Positions 1 to 8,628 are shown, counted from the first letter of the stretch. The stretch is DNA of 64,000 bases from Streptomyces olivaceus (GCF_000721235.1 NZ_JOFH01000021.1:1-64000), one strand, 5' to 3'. The notes: generated by a model not told the origin, from the letters alone. Numbers and translations: made by a program.

Positions 1-66
1 GATCCGGGGGCCGGGGGGGCGGGCGGGCCCGGGGTCACTGTCAGACCCTGGTGCGAGACTCGCGTC

Positions 67-1767
67 ATGGCCGACCGGTGGGCGCTCGCCGTGGCCGAGG
101 ACGGTGGCGTGGACGTCGCCCCCCTCGGCCCCGGCGGGCTGCCCGCCGGACCCGTCCGGCACGAGGCCGGCCTCGCCGAGGCCGTGCGGAGCAGACCGGA
201 CGTCGCGCGCTGGGTCTGGCGGTCCACCGCCGAGATCGCGCCGCAGCTGCTCGCCGCGGGGGTGCGAGTGGAGCGGTGCTACGACATGGAGGCCGCCGAG
301 ACCCTCCTGCTCGGCCACGAGGGCCGGTACGGGGAGCCGCGCTCGGCCGCGGCCGCCCTGGCCCGGCTGCGCGACGGCCCCGTACCGCCCGACCCGCCGC
401 AGCGCTCCGCCGAACCGGGCGCGCAGTCGTCGCTGTTCGAGCCCCGGGCCGTCCATCTCCCGCTGCCCGACCTGCTCGCCGTCTACGCCGAGCAGCAGCG
501 CCGCCACAGCCTCAGCGCGCACCCGGACCGGATGCGGCTGCTGACGGCGGCCGAGTCGGCGGGGATGCTGGTGGCCGCGGAGATGAACCGCGCGGGGCTG
601 CCCTGGCGGGCCGACGTGCACCGCGAGGTCCTGCACGGCCTGCTCGGCGAGCGGTACGCGGGCGGCGGCGAGCCGCGCCGCCTGGCCGAGCTGGCGGACG
701 AGGTGTCCGCGGCCTTCGGCCGCCGGGTCAGGCCGGACCTGCCCGCCGACGTGGTCAAGGCGTTCGGGCAGGCGGGGGTGAAGGTCGCCTCCACCCGGCG
801 CTGGGAGCTGGAGTCCGTCGACCATCCGGCCGTCGAGCCGCTGATCGAGTACAAGAGGCTGTACCGGATCTGGGTCGCCCACGGCTGGTCCTGGCTCCAG
901 GACTGGGTGCGCGACGGACGGTTCCGCACCGAGTTCCTGGCCGGCGGCACCGTGACCGGACGGTGGGTCACCAACGGCGGGGGCGGGCTGCAGATCCCCA
1001 AGGTGATCCGGCGGGCCGTCGTCGCCGACCCGGGCTGGCGGCTGGTCGTCGCCGACGCCGACCAGATGGAGCCGCGCGTGCTGGCCGCGATCTCGCGCGA
1101 CCCGGGGCTGATGGAGGTGGCCGGCCGGGAGACCGACCTCTACCAGTCGGTGTCCGACCGGGCCTTCTCGGGAGACCGCGCCCAGGCCAAACTCGCCGTG
1201 CTCGGCGCGGTGTACGGGCAGACCTCCGGCGACGGCCTCAAGAACCTCGCCGCGCTCCGGCGCCGCTTCCCCGCGGCGGTGGCGTACGTCGACGACGCGG
1301 CCCGCGCGGGTGAGGAGGGGCGGCTCGTGCGGACCTGGCTCGGGCGGACCTGCCCGCCGGCGGCCGGGGCGGGCGACGGCGCCGAGGAGGCCGGGCTGCC
1401 GCAGGACGGCCCCTCCGACGACGCCGGCTCCGCGGACCGCCCCCAGGAGTGGACCCCGGGGTACGCCTCCTCCGACGCCCGTGCGCGGGGCCGGTTCGCG
1501 CGCAACTTCGTCGTCCAGGGCAGCGCCGCCGACTGGGCCCTGCTGCTGCTCGCGGCACTGCGGCGGACCTGCGCGGACATGGCGGCCGAGCTGGTCTTCT
1601 TCCAGCACGACGAGGTGATCGTGCACTGTCCCGAGGAGGAGGCAGCCACCGTGGTCTCGGCGATCCGGGAGGCGGCCGAGCTGGCCGGACGGCTGACGTT
1701 CGGACCGACGCCGGTGCGGTTCCCGTTCACCACGGCGGTGGTGGAGTGCTACGGGGACGCGAAGTGA
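67..1767 (+). CDS. Family-A DNA polymerase (bifunctional 3'-5' exonuclease/DNA polymerase type)
   Basis: 566 aa, much shorter than PolA (about 900 aa) and lacking a 5'-nuclease domain. The C-terminal half carries the family-A palm and fingers motifs: motif A as DADQMEPR near residue 328 (usual form DYSQIELR), a motif B-like RAQAKLAVLGAVYGQ near 375, and motif C HDE near 511. The N-terminal ~200 residues sit where the 3'-5' exonuclease should be, but I cannot find a full DEDD set, so that activity may be lost. Start ATG at 67 has no clear ribosome binding site. It converges with the response regulator gene 46 nt downstream. Family membership is clear; a role in repair or lesion bypass is inference. 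Confidence 0.88.
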   Translation: MADRWALAVAEDGGVDVAPLGPGGLPAGPVRHEAGLAEAVRSRPDVARWVWRSTAEIAPQLLAAGVRVERCYDMEAAETLLLGHEGRYGEPRSAAAALARLRDGPVPPDPPQRSAEPGAQSSLFEPRAVHLPLPDLLAVYAEQQRRHSLSAHPDRMRLLTAAESAGMLVAAEMNRAGLPWRADVHREVLHGLLGERYAGGGEPRRLAELADEVSAAFGRRVRPDLPADVVKAFGQAGVKVASTRRWELESVDHPAVEPLIEYKRLYRIWVAHGWSWLQDWVRDGRFRTEFLAGGTVTGRWVTNGGGGLQIPKVIRRAVVADPGWRLVVADADQMEPRVLAAISRDPGLMEVAGRETDLYQSVSDRAFSGDRAQAKLAVLGAVYGQTSGDGLKNLAALRRRFPAAVAYVDDAARAGEEGRLVRTWLGRTCPPAAGAGDGAEEAGLPQDGPSDDAGSADRPQEWTPGYASSDARARGRFARNFVVQGSAADWALLLLAALRRTCADMAAELVFFQHDEVIVHCPEEEAATVVSAIREAAELAGRLTFGPTPVRFPFTTAVVECYGDAK

Positions 1768-1813
1768 CCGGCGGGCGGGAGGGATCCACCGTCGCCGCCC
1801 GCTTGCTTGCTTG

Positions 1814-2470
1814 TCAGCGCTCGCCGAGCAGCCCGGCGTCGTGGGCGAGGACGGCGGCCTGGACGCGGTTGGCGCAGCCGGTGCGGGTGAGGATGCGGCT
1901 GATGTGCGCCTTGACCGTGCCGGCGCTCAGGTACAGCGCGTCGGCGATGTCCACGTTGGACAGACCGGTGCCGAGCAGCCGCAGGACGTCGCGCTCGGCC
2001 GGCGTCAGCTCCTCGATCCGGCGCAGGGCGGCCTCGGTCTCACGGCCGGACCGCACGTGCCGCTCCAGCAGCTGCCGGGTGATCCGGGGGGCCAGCACCG
2101 GCTCGCCCTTCGCGGCGAGCTGGACGGCACGGATCAGGTCGGCGGGGCCGGTGTCCTTGAGGAGGAAGCCGCTCGCCCCGGCCCGCAGGGCACGCGTCAC
2201 GTGCGCGTCCTGTCCGAAGGCCGTCAGCATCACGACACAGGTGCGGGGCGAGAGACGGCTGATGTCCTCGGCGGCGGCGATACCGTCCCTGACCGGCATC
2301 TGGACGTCGACCAGGGCGACGTCGACCTCCTGCGTGCGGCAGGCCGCGGCTGCTTCCCTGCCGTCGCCCGCCTCGGCGACCACCTCGATGTCGTCGGCGT
2401 TCTCCAGGATGAGGCGGATCCCCGCGCGCATCAGCGCCTCGTCGTCGGCGATCAGGACTCGGATCATCAC
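1814..2470 (-). CDS. NarL/FixJ-family response regulator
   Basis: 218 aa. N-terminal receiver domain with the acidic pocket (ADDEA near residue 10), phosphoacceptor Asp in VDVQMPVRDG near residue 55, and the conserved Lys in LLKDTG near 106. The C-terminal LuxR-type helix-turn-helix follows LTPAERDVLRLLGTGLS (about 153 onward). Starts with GTG at 2470 or the next codon, ATG at 2467; the kinase stop is at 2474-2472, so the two genes are translationally coupled. Together with the upstream kinase it forms a two-component system. The signal and targets cannot be read from the sequence. Confidence 0.93.
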   Translation of the reverse strand: MMIRVLIADDEALMRAGIRLILENADDIEVVAEAGDGREAAAACRTQEVDVALVDVQMPVRDGIAAAEDISRLSPRTCVVMLTAFGQDAHVTRALRAGASGFLLKDTGPADLIRAVQLAAKGEPVLAPRITRQLLERHVRSGRETEAALRRIEELTPAERDVLRLLGTGLSNVDIADALYLSAGTVKAHISRILTRTGCANRVQAAVLAHDAGLLGER

Positions 2471-2471
2471 C

Positions 2472-4070
2472 TCATCCTAGAACCGCGAACACCAGCAGTC
2501 CGACGAGGAAGCCGACCGTCGGCAGCACCACGACGACTGCCGCACAGCCCGAACCGAGCACGCGCGGCCAGGTGAGTATCTCGTCCGGCAGCGGCGCGCG
2601 GGCGCCCGCGCGCCCGGGGCGGGCGGACGGGACCGGGGAGGCCTGGGCGGGCGAGGCCGGGGGAGGCTGGACCGGGGAGGGCGGGACGGGTGCGGCACCC
2701 GGCACGGTGTTCTCCCGGAGCTGCTGCCCCTGGCCCTCCTGAGGCCGGTGTCCCTGGCCCTCGTGGAGCCGGTGTCCCTGCGCGGGCAGTTGGGCGGCCA
2801 TGCGGAAGCCGCCGTTGACCAGGGCGCCCGCTTCGAACGTGCCGCCGAGCAGCGTGATCCGCTCCTGGCAGCCGGCCAGTCCGCTGTGGCTCCCGCCCTT
2901 CGAGGGGCCGGCCGAGGGCGGCGGAGCGTTGGTGACGGACACCTCGATCCCGCCGCCCGCGCTCCTGACCTGCACCCAGGTGGGCGCCCCGGAGGCGTGT
3001 TTCAGCACGTTGGTCAGTCCTTCGCGGACCACCCGGTGAATGGCCTGCCGGGCCCGCGGCCCGACGTCCTCCGCGTCGGGAACGGACCAGTCCAGTTCGA
3101 CGGCGCTGCCCGCCCGCCGCGACTCCGTCACCAGGGCGGCGATGTCCTCCCGCGTCCCCCGCTCGTCCCCGGGCCGGTCGTCCGCCGGGGCGTCGAGGTC
3201 GGAGTGGCGCAGGACGCCGAGGATCTCCCGCAGTTCCTCCATGGCCGTACCGGCGGTCGTGCGCAGCAGCTCGCTCTGCCCGGTGAGGTCCGGCGCCTTC
3301 CGCGCGGCCGCCATCTCAAGTGCCCCGGCGTGCACGGAGATCAGGCTCAGCCGGTGGCCCAACAGGTCGTGCATCTCGCCCGCGATCCGGTTCCGTTCCT
3401 CCCGCCGGGCCGCCTCGGCGGTCAGCGTGCGCGCCTGTTCCAGGTAGGCGTTGCGCTCGCGCAGCAGACTGACCAGCGGCCTGCGCTGCCCCAGCAGCGT
3501 CCCGGCCAGCGCGGGGAGCACCAGGAGCAGCACCAGGGTGATCACGATGCCGGACAGCTGGAGCGCGACGCTCCCCTCCGGGTAGGGGACGACGAAGACG
3601 CCCAGCACGCCGATCACCGCGCAGGCCGCCCCGACGACCTGCCACGCACGCCGCGTCGGTGCGATGCGCCGGGTCGCGGACATCACGATCAGCGGTGTCG
3701 CGGCCAGCGTCCACACGTTGGCCCCCAGCATCAGGAGGGAGGCGCCCAGCACGGCGAGGACCGGCCGGACACGGCGGGCGGGCACGAGCAGCGCCGCACA
3801 CAGCGCCTCCAGCACCGCGAGTACCGGATGCACCGGTTCGACCGCCACCAGCAGCGGCGTCAGCCCGAAGGCGGCCGTGAGGACCATGAGGGCCGCCTCG
3901 ACGACGACCGTGCGGCGCTCGGCGCCGCGCACCTCGGCCCATACGGCCACCGCCTCGCGCCGCACCCGCCCGGGCGCACCGGTCAGCGCACGCCGCACCC
4001 GTACCCGTACCCGTACCCGCACGGACGGCCGCGGCGCGCGCGTGCCGTCGGAGACCTGACTCATACGCAT
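2472..4070 (-). CDS. NarL-type sensor histidine kinase
   Basis: 532 aa. After a basic N-terminus comes a block of hydrophobic helices (about residues 55-195), then the HisKA_3 dimerisation/phosphoacceptor helix with EMHDLLGHRLSL (His near 233), and a HATPase_c domain ending in a GLAGCQERITLLGG box (about 395). A Pro/Gln/Gly-rich linker and one more hydrophobic segment close the protein (about 508-532), so it is a polytopic membrane sensor with an unusual C-terminal membrane helix. A hexamer repeat (ACCCGT, 3998-4020) encodes the (RV)n N-terminal stretch. A TAGCGT box 7 nt before the ATG suggests a leaderless transcript. Confidence 0.92.
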   Translation of the reverse strand: MRMSQVSDGTRAPRPSVRVRVRVRVRRALTGAPGRVRREAVAVWAEVRGAERRTVVVEAALMVLTAAFGLTPLLVAVEPVHPVLAVLEALCAALLVPARRVRPVLAVLGASLLMLGANVWTLAATPLIVMSATRRIAPTRRAWQVVGAACAVIGVLGVFVVPYPEGSVALQLSGIVITLVLLLVLPALAGTLLGQRRPLVSLLRERNAYLEQARTLTAEAARREERNRIAGEMHDLLGHRLSLISVHAGALEMAAARKAPDLTGQSELLRTTAGTAMEELREILGVLRHSDLDAPADDRPGDERGTREDIAALVTESRRAGSAVELDWSVPDAEDVGPRARQAIHRVVREGLTNVLKHASGAPTWVQVRSAGGGIEVSVTNAPPPSAGPSKGGSHSGLAGCQERITLLGGTFEAGALVNGGFRMAAQLPAQGHRLHEGQGHRPQEGQGQQLRENTVPGAAPVPPSPVQPPPASPAQASPVPSARPGRAGARAPLPDEILTWPRVLGSGCAAVVVVLPTVGFLVGLLVFAVLG

Positions 4071-4077
4071 CCCTGGA

Positions 4078-4083
4078 ACGCTA
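4078..4083 (-). promoter_or_regulatory. -10 box of the histidine kinase gene
   Basis: TAGCGT on the minus strand, separated by 7 nt from the ATG at 4070. The spacing places the transcript start at or next to the start codon, as in leaderless genes. Prediction only. Confidence 0.4.
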
Positions 4084-4267
4084 TCCGCCCGACCGAATCA
4101 GCTTGCACGGGACGACGTTAGGCACCCGGGTCCACGGCCCGCGTCGGCCGACCGGCCACACCCCCGGTCCGATCGGCACAGCGACGCGCGCACCGGACGC
4201 GGTACGCGGAACGCCGGACGCGGACCGGCGGACACGGACCGCGGGACGCAGACCCCCCAACGCCGGA

Positions 4268-4684
4268 TCAGGCCGCGTGGGGTCCGGGGGCGGCGCTTCC
4301 CTCGTACTCGCCGAGGGCGGAGACCAGTTCAGTCAGCCCGGGGTCGGCCTCGTAGCGGCGCCGGTGCAGTTCGGCGATCCTGCTCCCGACCTCGGGGTCC
4401 GTGTCGTCCGTGAGGTCGAACGAGACGAACCGGTCGACCAGCGGCAGCCCGATCTCGTCGGTGTGCCGGTGGGCCGGGTGGACGAGGTACTCCCAGTAGC
4501 CGTCGAGGTCGTCGATCTGGAAGGTCGCGCCCCACTCGTACGCACCGCCGTGGTCGCGGCCGACGAGGTAGGACCGGACGGAGGGGATGGTCTCGCCCTG
4601 GTGGCGCAGACTGTCGAGAGCGGCTTCGAGCTCCTGCGGTGCGGCACCGGGCCTGATGCTGAAGCGGACGCAGTGGTGGATCAT
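4268..4684 (-). CDS. Dabb-domain (stress-responsive A/B barrel) protein
   Basis: 138 aa. The N-terminus MIHHCVRFSIRPG, central SYLVGRD and WEYLVHPAHR fit a dimeric alpha/beta-barrel (Dabb) fold, in which small domains of about 100 aa pair through a beta sheet. A well-placed GGAA-type ribosome binding site precedes ATG 4684. A palindrome identical in design to the one on the tetR promoter lies about 70 nt upstream (4754-4773), so the gene is probably controlled by the neighbouring TetR protein. The enzymatic role, if any, is unknown; members of the fold include olivetolic acid cyclase-like and stress-induced proteins. Confidence 0.85.
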   Translation of the reverse strand: MIHHCVRFSIRPGAAPQELEAALDSLRHQGETIPSVRSYLVGRDHGGAYEWGATFQIDDLDGYWEYLVHPAHRHTDEIGLPLVDRFVSFDLTDDTDPEVGSRIAELHRRRYEADPGLTELVSALGEYEGSAAPGPHAA

Positions 4685-4753
4685 CGGAGTGCTTCCTTTC
4701 CTGGGTGACGTCGTGACGTCGTACGAGTTGCCGCGGGTGGCGTGGTGCGTGAC

Positions 4754-4773
4754 GTGAGTGGTTGATCACTCAC
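4754..4773. promoter_or_regulatory. Palindromic TetR operator candidate (copy 1, upstream of the Dabb gene)
   Basis: GTGAGT-N8-ACTCAC, 20 bp, extendable to GTGAGTG-N6-CACTCAC. It matches copy 2 at 5396-5415 in length and half-sites, and read on the opposite strand also in most spacer bases. It lies between the tetR terminator and the Dabb start codon. Confidence 0.7.
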
Positions 4774-4783
4774 TCTTGAGCCC

Positions 4784-4817
4784 GAAAAAGAGGCCGCGAA
4801 GCGCGGCGCCGGCCTCT
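4784..4817 (-). terminator. Intrinsic terminator of the tetR gene
   Basis: On the minus strand AGAGGCCG pairs with CGGCCTCT across a 13-nt loop and is followed by TTTTTC. The stem begins at the last base of the tetR stop codon. Confidence 0.75.
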
Positions 4818-5395
4818 CAGTGGTGACGGATCCCGTCGGACAGGGTCCGCGCCCACGGGGCGTCGACCTCGTGGGCGCCGGTGGCGACGACGAGGTGGCA
4901 GAGCATGCCCACCGCGAAAAAGCGCTGGACGTCGGCCTCCGGCGCACCGGAGACACCCCTGACGTACTCGACCAGCCGCGCGTAGCCGGTGCGCACCACC
5001 TCCCGGACCGCGGGCTCCGCCGCCGCCGCGCACTGCGCGTGGAGTTGGAGCAGCAGCAGGTCGCGGTCGGAGATGAGCCGGGCGTAGGCGCCGCCCATCG
5101 CGTCCAGCACGTCCTGCGGCGAACTCCCCGCTGCCTCGGCGACCCCGTCCTGGAGGCTCTCCCGGATCCGGACGAAGCAGTGCTCCACCACCGCCACGAA
5201 CAGCGCCTCCTTGTCGGGGAAGAGCCGGTAGACGTACGCCTGCGAGATACCGGCCCGCTTGGCCACGTCCGTGGTCGTGGTACCGAAGTACCCCCGGTCC
5301 GCGAAGGCGCTGACGGCCGTCTCCAGGACCGTCCTGCGACGGTCGTCGGCGGTCGAGAGCTGTCGTTGCGGTCGGATCGATCCGGGACTCGGCAT
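4817..5395 (-). CDS. TetR/AcrR-family transcriptional regulator
   Basis: 192 aa from ATG 5395. The N-terminal DNA-binding domain has the usual TetR arrangement: ILETA-like helix 1 (VLETAVSAFADRGYFGTTT), then DVAKRAGISQAYVYRLFPDKEALF. The C-terminal ligand domain is not recognisable. The start codon directly abuts the palindromic operator at 5396-5415, which itself covers the predicted -10 box, so autorepression and a leaderless message are both likely. A longer frame runs upstream to 5608 but would include the operator and lacks conserved sequence. The target set probably includes the Dabb gene downstream. The ligand is unknown. Confidence 0.92.
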   Translation of the reverse strand: MPSPGSIRPQRQLSTADDRRRTVLETAVSAFADRGYFGTTTTDVAKRAGISQAYVYRLFPDKEALFVAVVEHCFVRIRESLQDGVAEAAGSSPQDVLDAMGGAYARLISDRDLLLLQLHAQCAAAAEPAVREVVRTGYARLVEYVRGVSGAPEADVQRFFAVGMLCHLVVATGAHEVDAPWARTLSDGIRHH

Positions 5396-5430
5396 GTGAG
5401 TAATAAACCACTCACACTCTCTGGCGTCAA
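5396..5430 (-). promoter_or_regulatory. tetR promoter with overlapping operator (copy 2)
   Basis: On the minus strand TTGACG (5430-5425) is 17 nt from TTTATT (5407-5402), which is 6 nt from the ATG at 5395: a near-ideal vegetative promoter for a leaderless transcript. The operator GTGAGT-N8-ACTCAC at 5396-5415 covers the -10 box, as expected for autorepression. Confidence 0.7.
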
Positions 5431-5490
5431 CCCCGGAGCGCCGCCGCCGGGACCGGTCCCGGCGGCGCCATCTCCCCGCCTGCACACGGA

Positions 5491-5580
5491 AGTACGGCTC
5501 GCGAATGCTCCGGGAAGACCCTGTGTACGGTCCGCCGTACGCAGTAGGTTCGACCCGTGCGTACGGACTTGGGCCGTACG
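5491..5580 (+). promoter_or_regulatory. Kinase promoter region with repeated GTACGG/CCGTAC half-sites
   Basis: Two inverted repeats, GTACGG-N4-CCGTAC (5525-5540) and CGTACGG-N7-CCGTACG (5560-5580), flank a TAGGTT box at 5545-5550; a lone GTACGG lies at about 5491. The box is 6 nt from a GTG at 5557 and 60 nt from the GTG at 5611. The arrangement looks like a double operator around a transcription start. Confidence 0.5.
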
Positions 5581-5610
5581 CCGTCCGGACTCGATCGAGG
5601 GGGATCATCC

Positions 5611-7617
5611 GTGCGTTCCGGGGACGAGTTCGCCGGCCGTTATGTCCTCAAGCAGGTCATCGGCACGGGGCGCGGCGGCGACGTGTGGCTGGCCCACGAC
5701 ACGGTGGTGGGGCAGGACGTCGCGCTGAAACCCGAGCGGGCGGACGGCACGGGCGAGACCGCCGTACGCCGGCTGCTGGGCGAACCGCGCGCGATGGCCA
5801 AGTTCCGCGGCCATCCCCACGTCGTGACCCTGTTCGACGTCGTGTCCGCACCGCCGGACGGGGACGGAGCACGGGACGGAACACAGGGCGGAACAGGGAA
5901 CGGGACACGCGGCGGGACCGGAGCGCGCTCCGGTCCCGGAGAGCCGACGTTCTGGTTCGTCATGGAGTACGTGCCCGGCGGCGGCCTGGACCGCAGCCCC
6001 CCGGTGTCTCCCGCGCGAGCGGCCCGCATCGGCGCCCAGCTCGCCGATGCGCTGGCCGCCCTGCACGAGGACGGCATCGTCCACTGCGACGTCAAGCCGG
6101 CCAACGTCGGCCTCACCCGGCACGGGACCGCGAAGTTACTCGACTTCGGTGCCGCCTACCGGGTCGGCGGCATCGAGACCATCACGGTCAACGGCCCGTC
6201 CAGCTTCACCCCCGACTACGCGGCCCCCGAGCTGGCCAGGGGCAATGTTCCCCGGCCGGCCTCGGACGTGTTCTGCCTGGCAGCCACCGTCCACGCCCTG
6301 GTCGCCGGTGTGCCGCCGCGCGGCGGCCCGCCCGGCGAGGACGCGGGCCCCGCGGGGACGGCGGACGGCGGCGCGGAGACCGACCGCCTGCGGCACTGGA
6401 AGGCCGAACAGGGCGTCGTCGAACTGGACGCCGCCGTGGGGCCCCTGCGCCCCGTACTCACCGCCATGCTGCACCGCGACCCCCGGCAGCGCCCCGACGC
6501 CGCCGAGGCCGGGCGGCTCCTGGCGGACGTCGCCGGAGCCGGACCGGAGCCCTCCTCCCCCTCCCCCGGCACGGCCGGTACCGTCACCGGGCGCGGGCTG
6601 CGGCGCCGGCCGCTGCTCGCCGCCGCCCTCGCCGTCAGCACCGTGGTGGCCCTGGGGCTGGTCGCCGTCCAGGACCACGGGGGCGACGGGACGGCCGCGT
6701 CCTCCCCTTCCCGGGCCGCTCGGGACCGTACGACGGGCGCCACCGCGAACGGCGGTACCGGGGCCCTGGTCGGCGACCCGCGCACGGCCGACGTGTGCGC
6801 GCTGGCCGACCCCGCCGCGCTCGGCCAGTTCGGCGCCGGGGACGTGCGCGTGGACGTGGACTACGGGAACTTCGACCGCTGCGACGTGCTCGTGGGCGTC
6901 GACGACGAGACCCGCATCGACACCTCGATCCGGCTCCTCGACGGCTCGCCGCCCGAAGGTTCGAGGCCCGTCCGCACCGTCGGGAGGATCGGCATCCGGG
7001 AGGAGCAGGCCGACGGCGACGAGTGCAAGCGGCTGCTCACCTCCGGCGGCGACACCGCCCGGGTCGAGGTCCGCGTCAACATGGGCAAGGGCTCCGTGGT
7101 CGGCGGAAGCACGACCCTGTGCACGGTCGCCGACAAGGCCGCCGCGAGCGCGGCCCAGGTCCTCGACCGGGGCCCGGTCCCGCGTCGTTCGCCCGCCTAT
7201 CCGCGCACCTCGCTGGCCTGGGCGGACGCCTGCGCGCTCCTCGACGCCAAGGCGCTGTCCGCCGTGCCCGGCCTCAAGGTCGACGTGCCGGAGGTCGGCG
7301 TCGCGAAGTGGCGCTGCAAGTGGTCCAGCGACGTCGACGAACTGAACGCGACGATCGCCTTCTTCCGCGATCAGCCCAGGTCCGCGGTGGGCGGCGCCAC
7401 CAGCCGCACGCTGAGCGGATACCGCACCGTCGTCGGACCGGACGACGCCGACACCTGTTCGGCGTTCGTCGAGTACCGCCGGTACAGCGGCCAGGACGGC
7501 GAGACCGCCGCCGAGATGGTGCGCCTGGACGTCACCGGCGGGCGGCCCGTGGACCAGCTCTGCACCATGGCTACCGACCTCGCGACCGCCGCCGCCGCGA
7601 GCCTCCGCGCGCGGTGA
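5611..7617 (+). CDS. Membrane-anchored Ser/Thr protein kinase with duplicated extracellular module
   Basis: 668 aa from GTG 5611, which has GAGGGGG 7 nt upstream; a GTG at 5557, 6 nt after a TAGGTT box, would add 18 residues in a leaderless message. The kinase domain has a glycine loop GTGRGGDVW (about 18-26), VALK lysine (about 40), catalytic loop HCDVKPAN (about 159, HCD instead of HRD) and DFG (about 176). A Gly-rich linker within the N-lobe and a Pro-rich juxtamembrane stretch lead to one transmembrane helix (about 334-354). The outside part holds two copies of a Cys-containing module beginning ADVCALADPAAL (about 394) and ADACALLDAKAL (about 539), so it probably arose by duplication. It converges with an FHA gene, a likely partner. 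Confidence 0.92.
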   Translation: MRSGDEFAGRYVLKQVIGTGRGGDVWLAHDTVVGQDVALKPERADGTGETAVRRLLGEPRAMAKFRGHPHVVTLFDVVSAPPDGDGARDGTQGGTGNGTRGGTGARSGPGEPTFWFVMEYVPGGGLDRSPPVSPARAARIGAQLADALAALHEDGIVHCDVKPANVGLTRHGTAKLLDFGAAYRVGGIETITVNGPSSFTPDYAAPELARGNVPRPASDVFCLAATVHALVAGVPPRGGPPGEDAGPAGTADGGAETDRLRHWKAEQGVVELDAAVGPLRPVLTAMLHRDPRQRPDAAEAGRLLADVAGAGPEPSSPSPGTAGTVTGRGLRRRPLLAAALAVSTVVALGLVAVQDHGGDGTAASSPSRAARDRTTGATANGGTGALVGDPRTADVCALADPAALGQFGAGDVRVDVDYGNFDRCDVLVGVDDETRIDTSIRLLDGSPPEGSRPVRTVGRIGIREEQADGDECKRLLTSGGDTARVEVRVNMGKGSVVGGSTTLCTVADKAAASAAQVLDRGPVPRRSPAYPRTSLAWADACALLDAKALSAVPGLKVDVPEVGVAKWRCKWSSDVDELNATIAFFRDQPRSAVGGATSRTLSGYRTVVGPDDADTCSAFVEYRRYSGQDGETAAEMVRLDVTGGRPVDQLCTMATDLATAAAASLRAR

Positions 7618-7691
7618 CCCGACCGCCCGCGGTGTGACGGTCACGTGCAGCCGCCGCAACGACGGAACGCGGAACTGCCGTTGACGTGCTC

Positions 7692-8480
7692 TCAGCCGGC
7701 CGAGTCCGGCCAGACCGCGTCGTCCTCCATCAGGTCCAGGTCCGGCGGTACGAGCGTCGTCGACTCCACCAGCCCTTTGATCAGGTTGTGCAGCAGGCTG
7801 TTGTCGCCGGGACGGCCCTGCGACGTGTCGTGGATCAGCGGGTACCGGAAGCCGGTGCGGTGCAGGCGACGGCGTACCGCCTCGATCCGGTACTCGATCT
7901 TGCGCTCGTTCCAGCCCGCGTCCGGGCGCAGGTAGGCGAACTGCTTGGCGGCCGCGGCGTACGTCAGGGGACGCGGGTCCTCCTCGTACAGCAGGTAGCG
8001 CTGGCCGAGCACGACCAGCAGCAGCCGTTCGTCGTCGTCGAGCGCCCAGGTCTGCGGGCGCGCGGTCTCGGCGCGCCGTCGCGACACCGGGCCCTGGTCG
8101 TCGTGGCCGGCCACGTACAGCTCGACCAGGTGCTCGCGGTAGCCGGAGCCCTTCACGAACAGCGGCGTGTACCCGGTGGTGAGGGGGACCGGCTCGCTGC
8201 TGAGGTGCATCATCCGGCCGCGGGGCAGTCGGACCAGCTGCTGCCCGGTGTTGCGCAGCCACCACTGCCCCGCGCGGTACGTCAGCTCCCCGTGCCGGCG
8301 GCTGACCCGCAGGTCGTCCACGCCGACCCCCAGGTCCACGTCCGGTTTCTCGCCCCGCCCGAAGCGGACCGTCAGCCCCTGGCGGGGCGGCGCGCTCAGC
8401 TCTCCGGTGACCGTGCGGGCGTGCAGGACGCCGGGTGTGGTGGGTGCGACACCACGCGCGAGGCTGGCGGAGAGGGGCAT
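7692..8480 (-). CDS. FHA-domain protein with C-terminal helical (winged-helix-like) domain
   Basis: 262 aa from ATG 8480, preceded by GAGGAG at good spacing; the frame remains open further upstream but without conserved sequence. The N-terminal half is an FHA phosphothreonine-binding fold: VRFGRGEK, DLRVSRRHGELTYR and the NTG turn (about 36-85). The C-terminal half (LDDDERLLLVVLGQRYL, then KQFAYL and WNERKIEYRIEAVRRRL) is a helix-rich domain commonly fused to FHA in Streptomyces and resembles a winged helix. It lies convergent to the Ser/Thr kinase, so it may read that kinase's output. This link is inference. Confidence 0.85.
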   Translation of the reverse strand: MPLSASLARGVAPTTPGVLHARTVTGELSAPPRQGLTVRFGRGEKPDVDLGVGVDDLRVSRRHGELTYRAGQWWLRNTGQQLVRLPRGRMMHLSSEPVPLTTGYTPLFVKGSGYREHLVELYVAGHDDQGPVSRRRAETARPQTWALDDDERLLLVVLGQRYLLYEEDPRPLTYAAAAKQFAYLRPDAGWNERKIEYRIEAVRRRLHRTGFRYPLIHDTSQGRPGDNSLLHNLIKGLVESTTLVPPDLDLMEDDAVWPDSAG

Positions 8481-8628
8481 CGCTGGTCTCCTCGGTCGGC
8501 GGGGCTTCCCTGCGCGGGCGGGGCCGTTCACCAGTGTCCACGGTCTCGCCCGGGACCCCTCCCGGACGCGGGCCCCTCCCGGACACGGTCCCTTCCCGGA
8601 CACGGGACCCCTCCCCACGCCCCGCCCC

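Noticed and set aside
4817..5608. TetR protein starting at 5608 (263 aa)
   Set aside because: The extra N-terminus is unconserved and would run through the operator and promoter.
6136..8586. An 816-codon minus-strand frame across the kinase and FHA genes
   Set aside because: No conserved motifs; it is a shadow of the kinase on one side and the FHA frame on the other.
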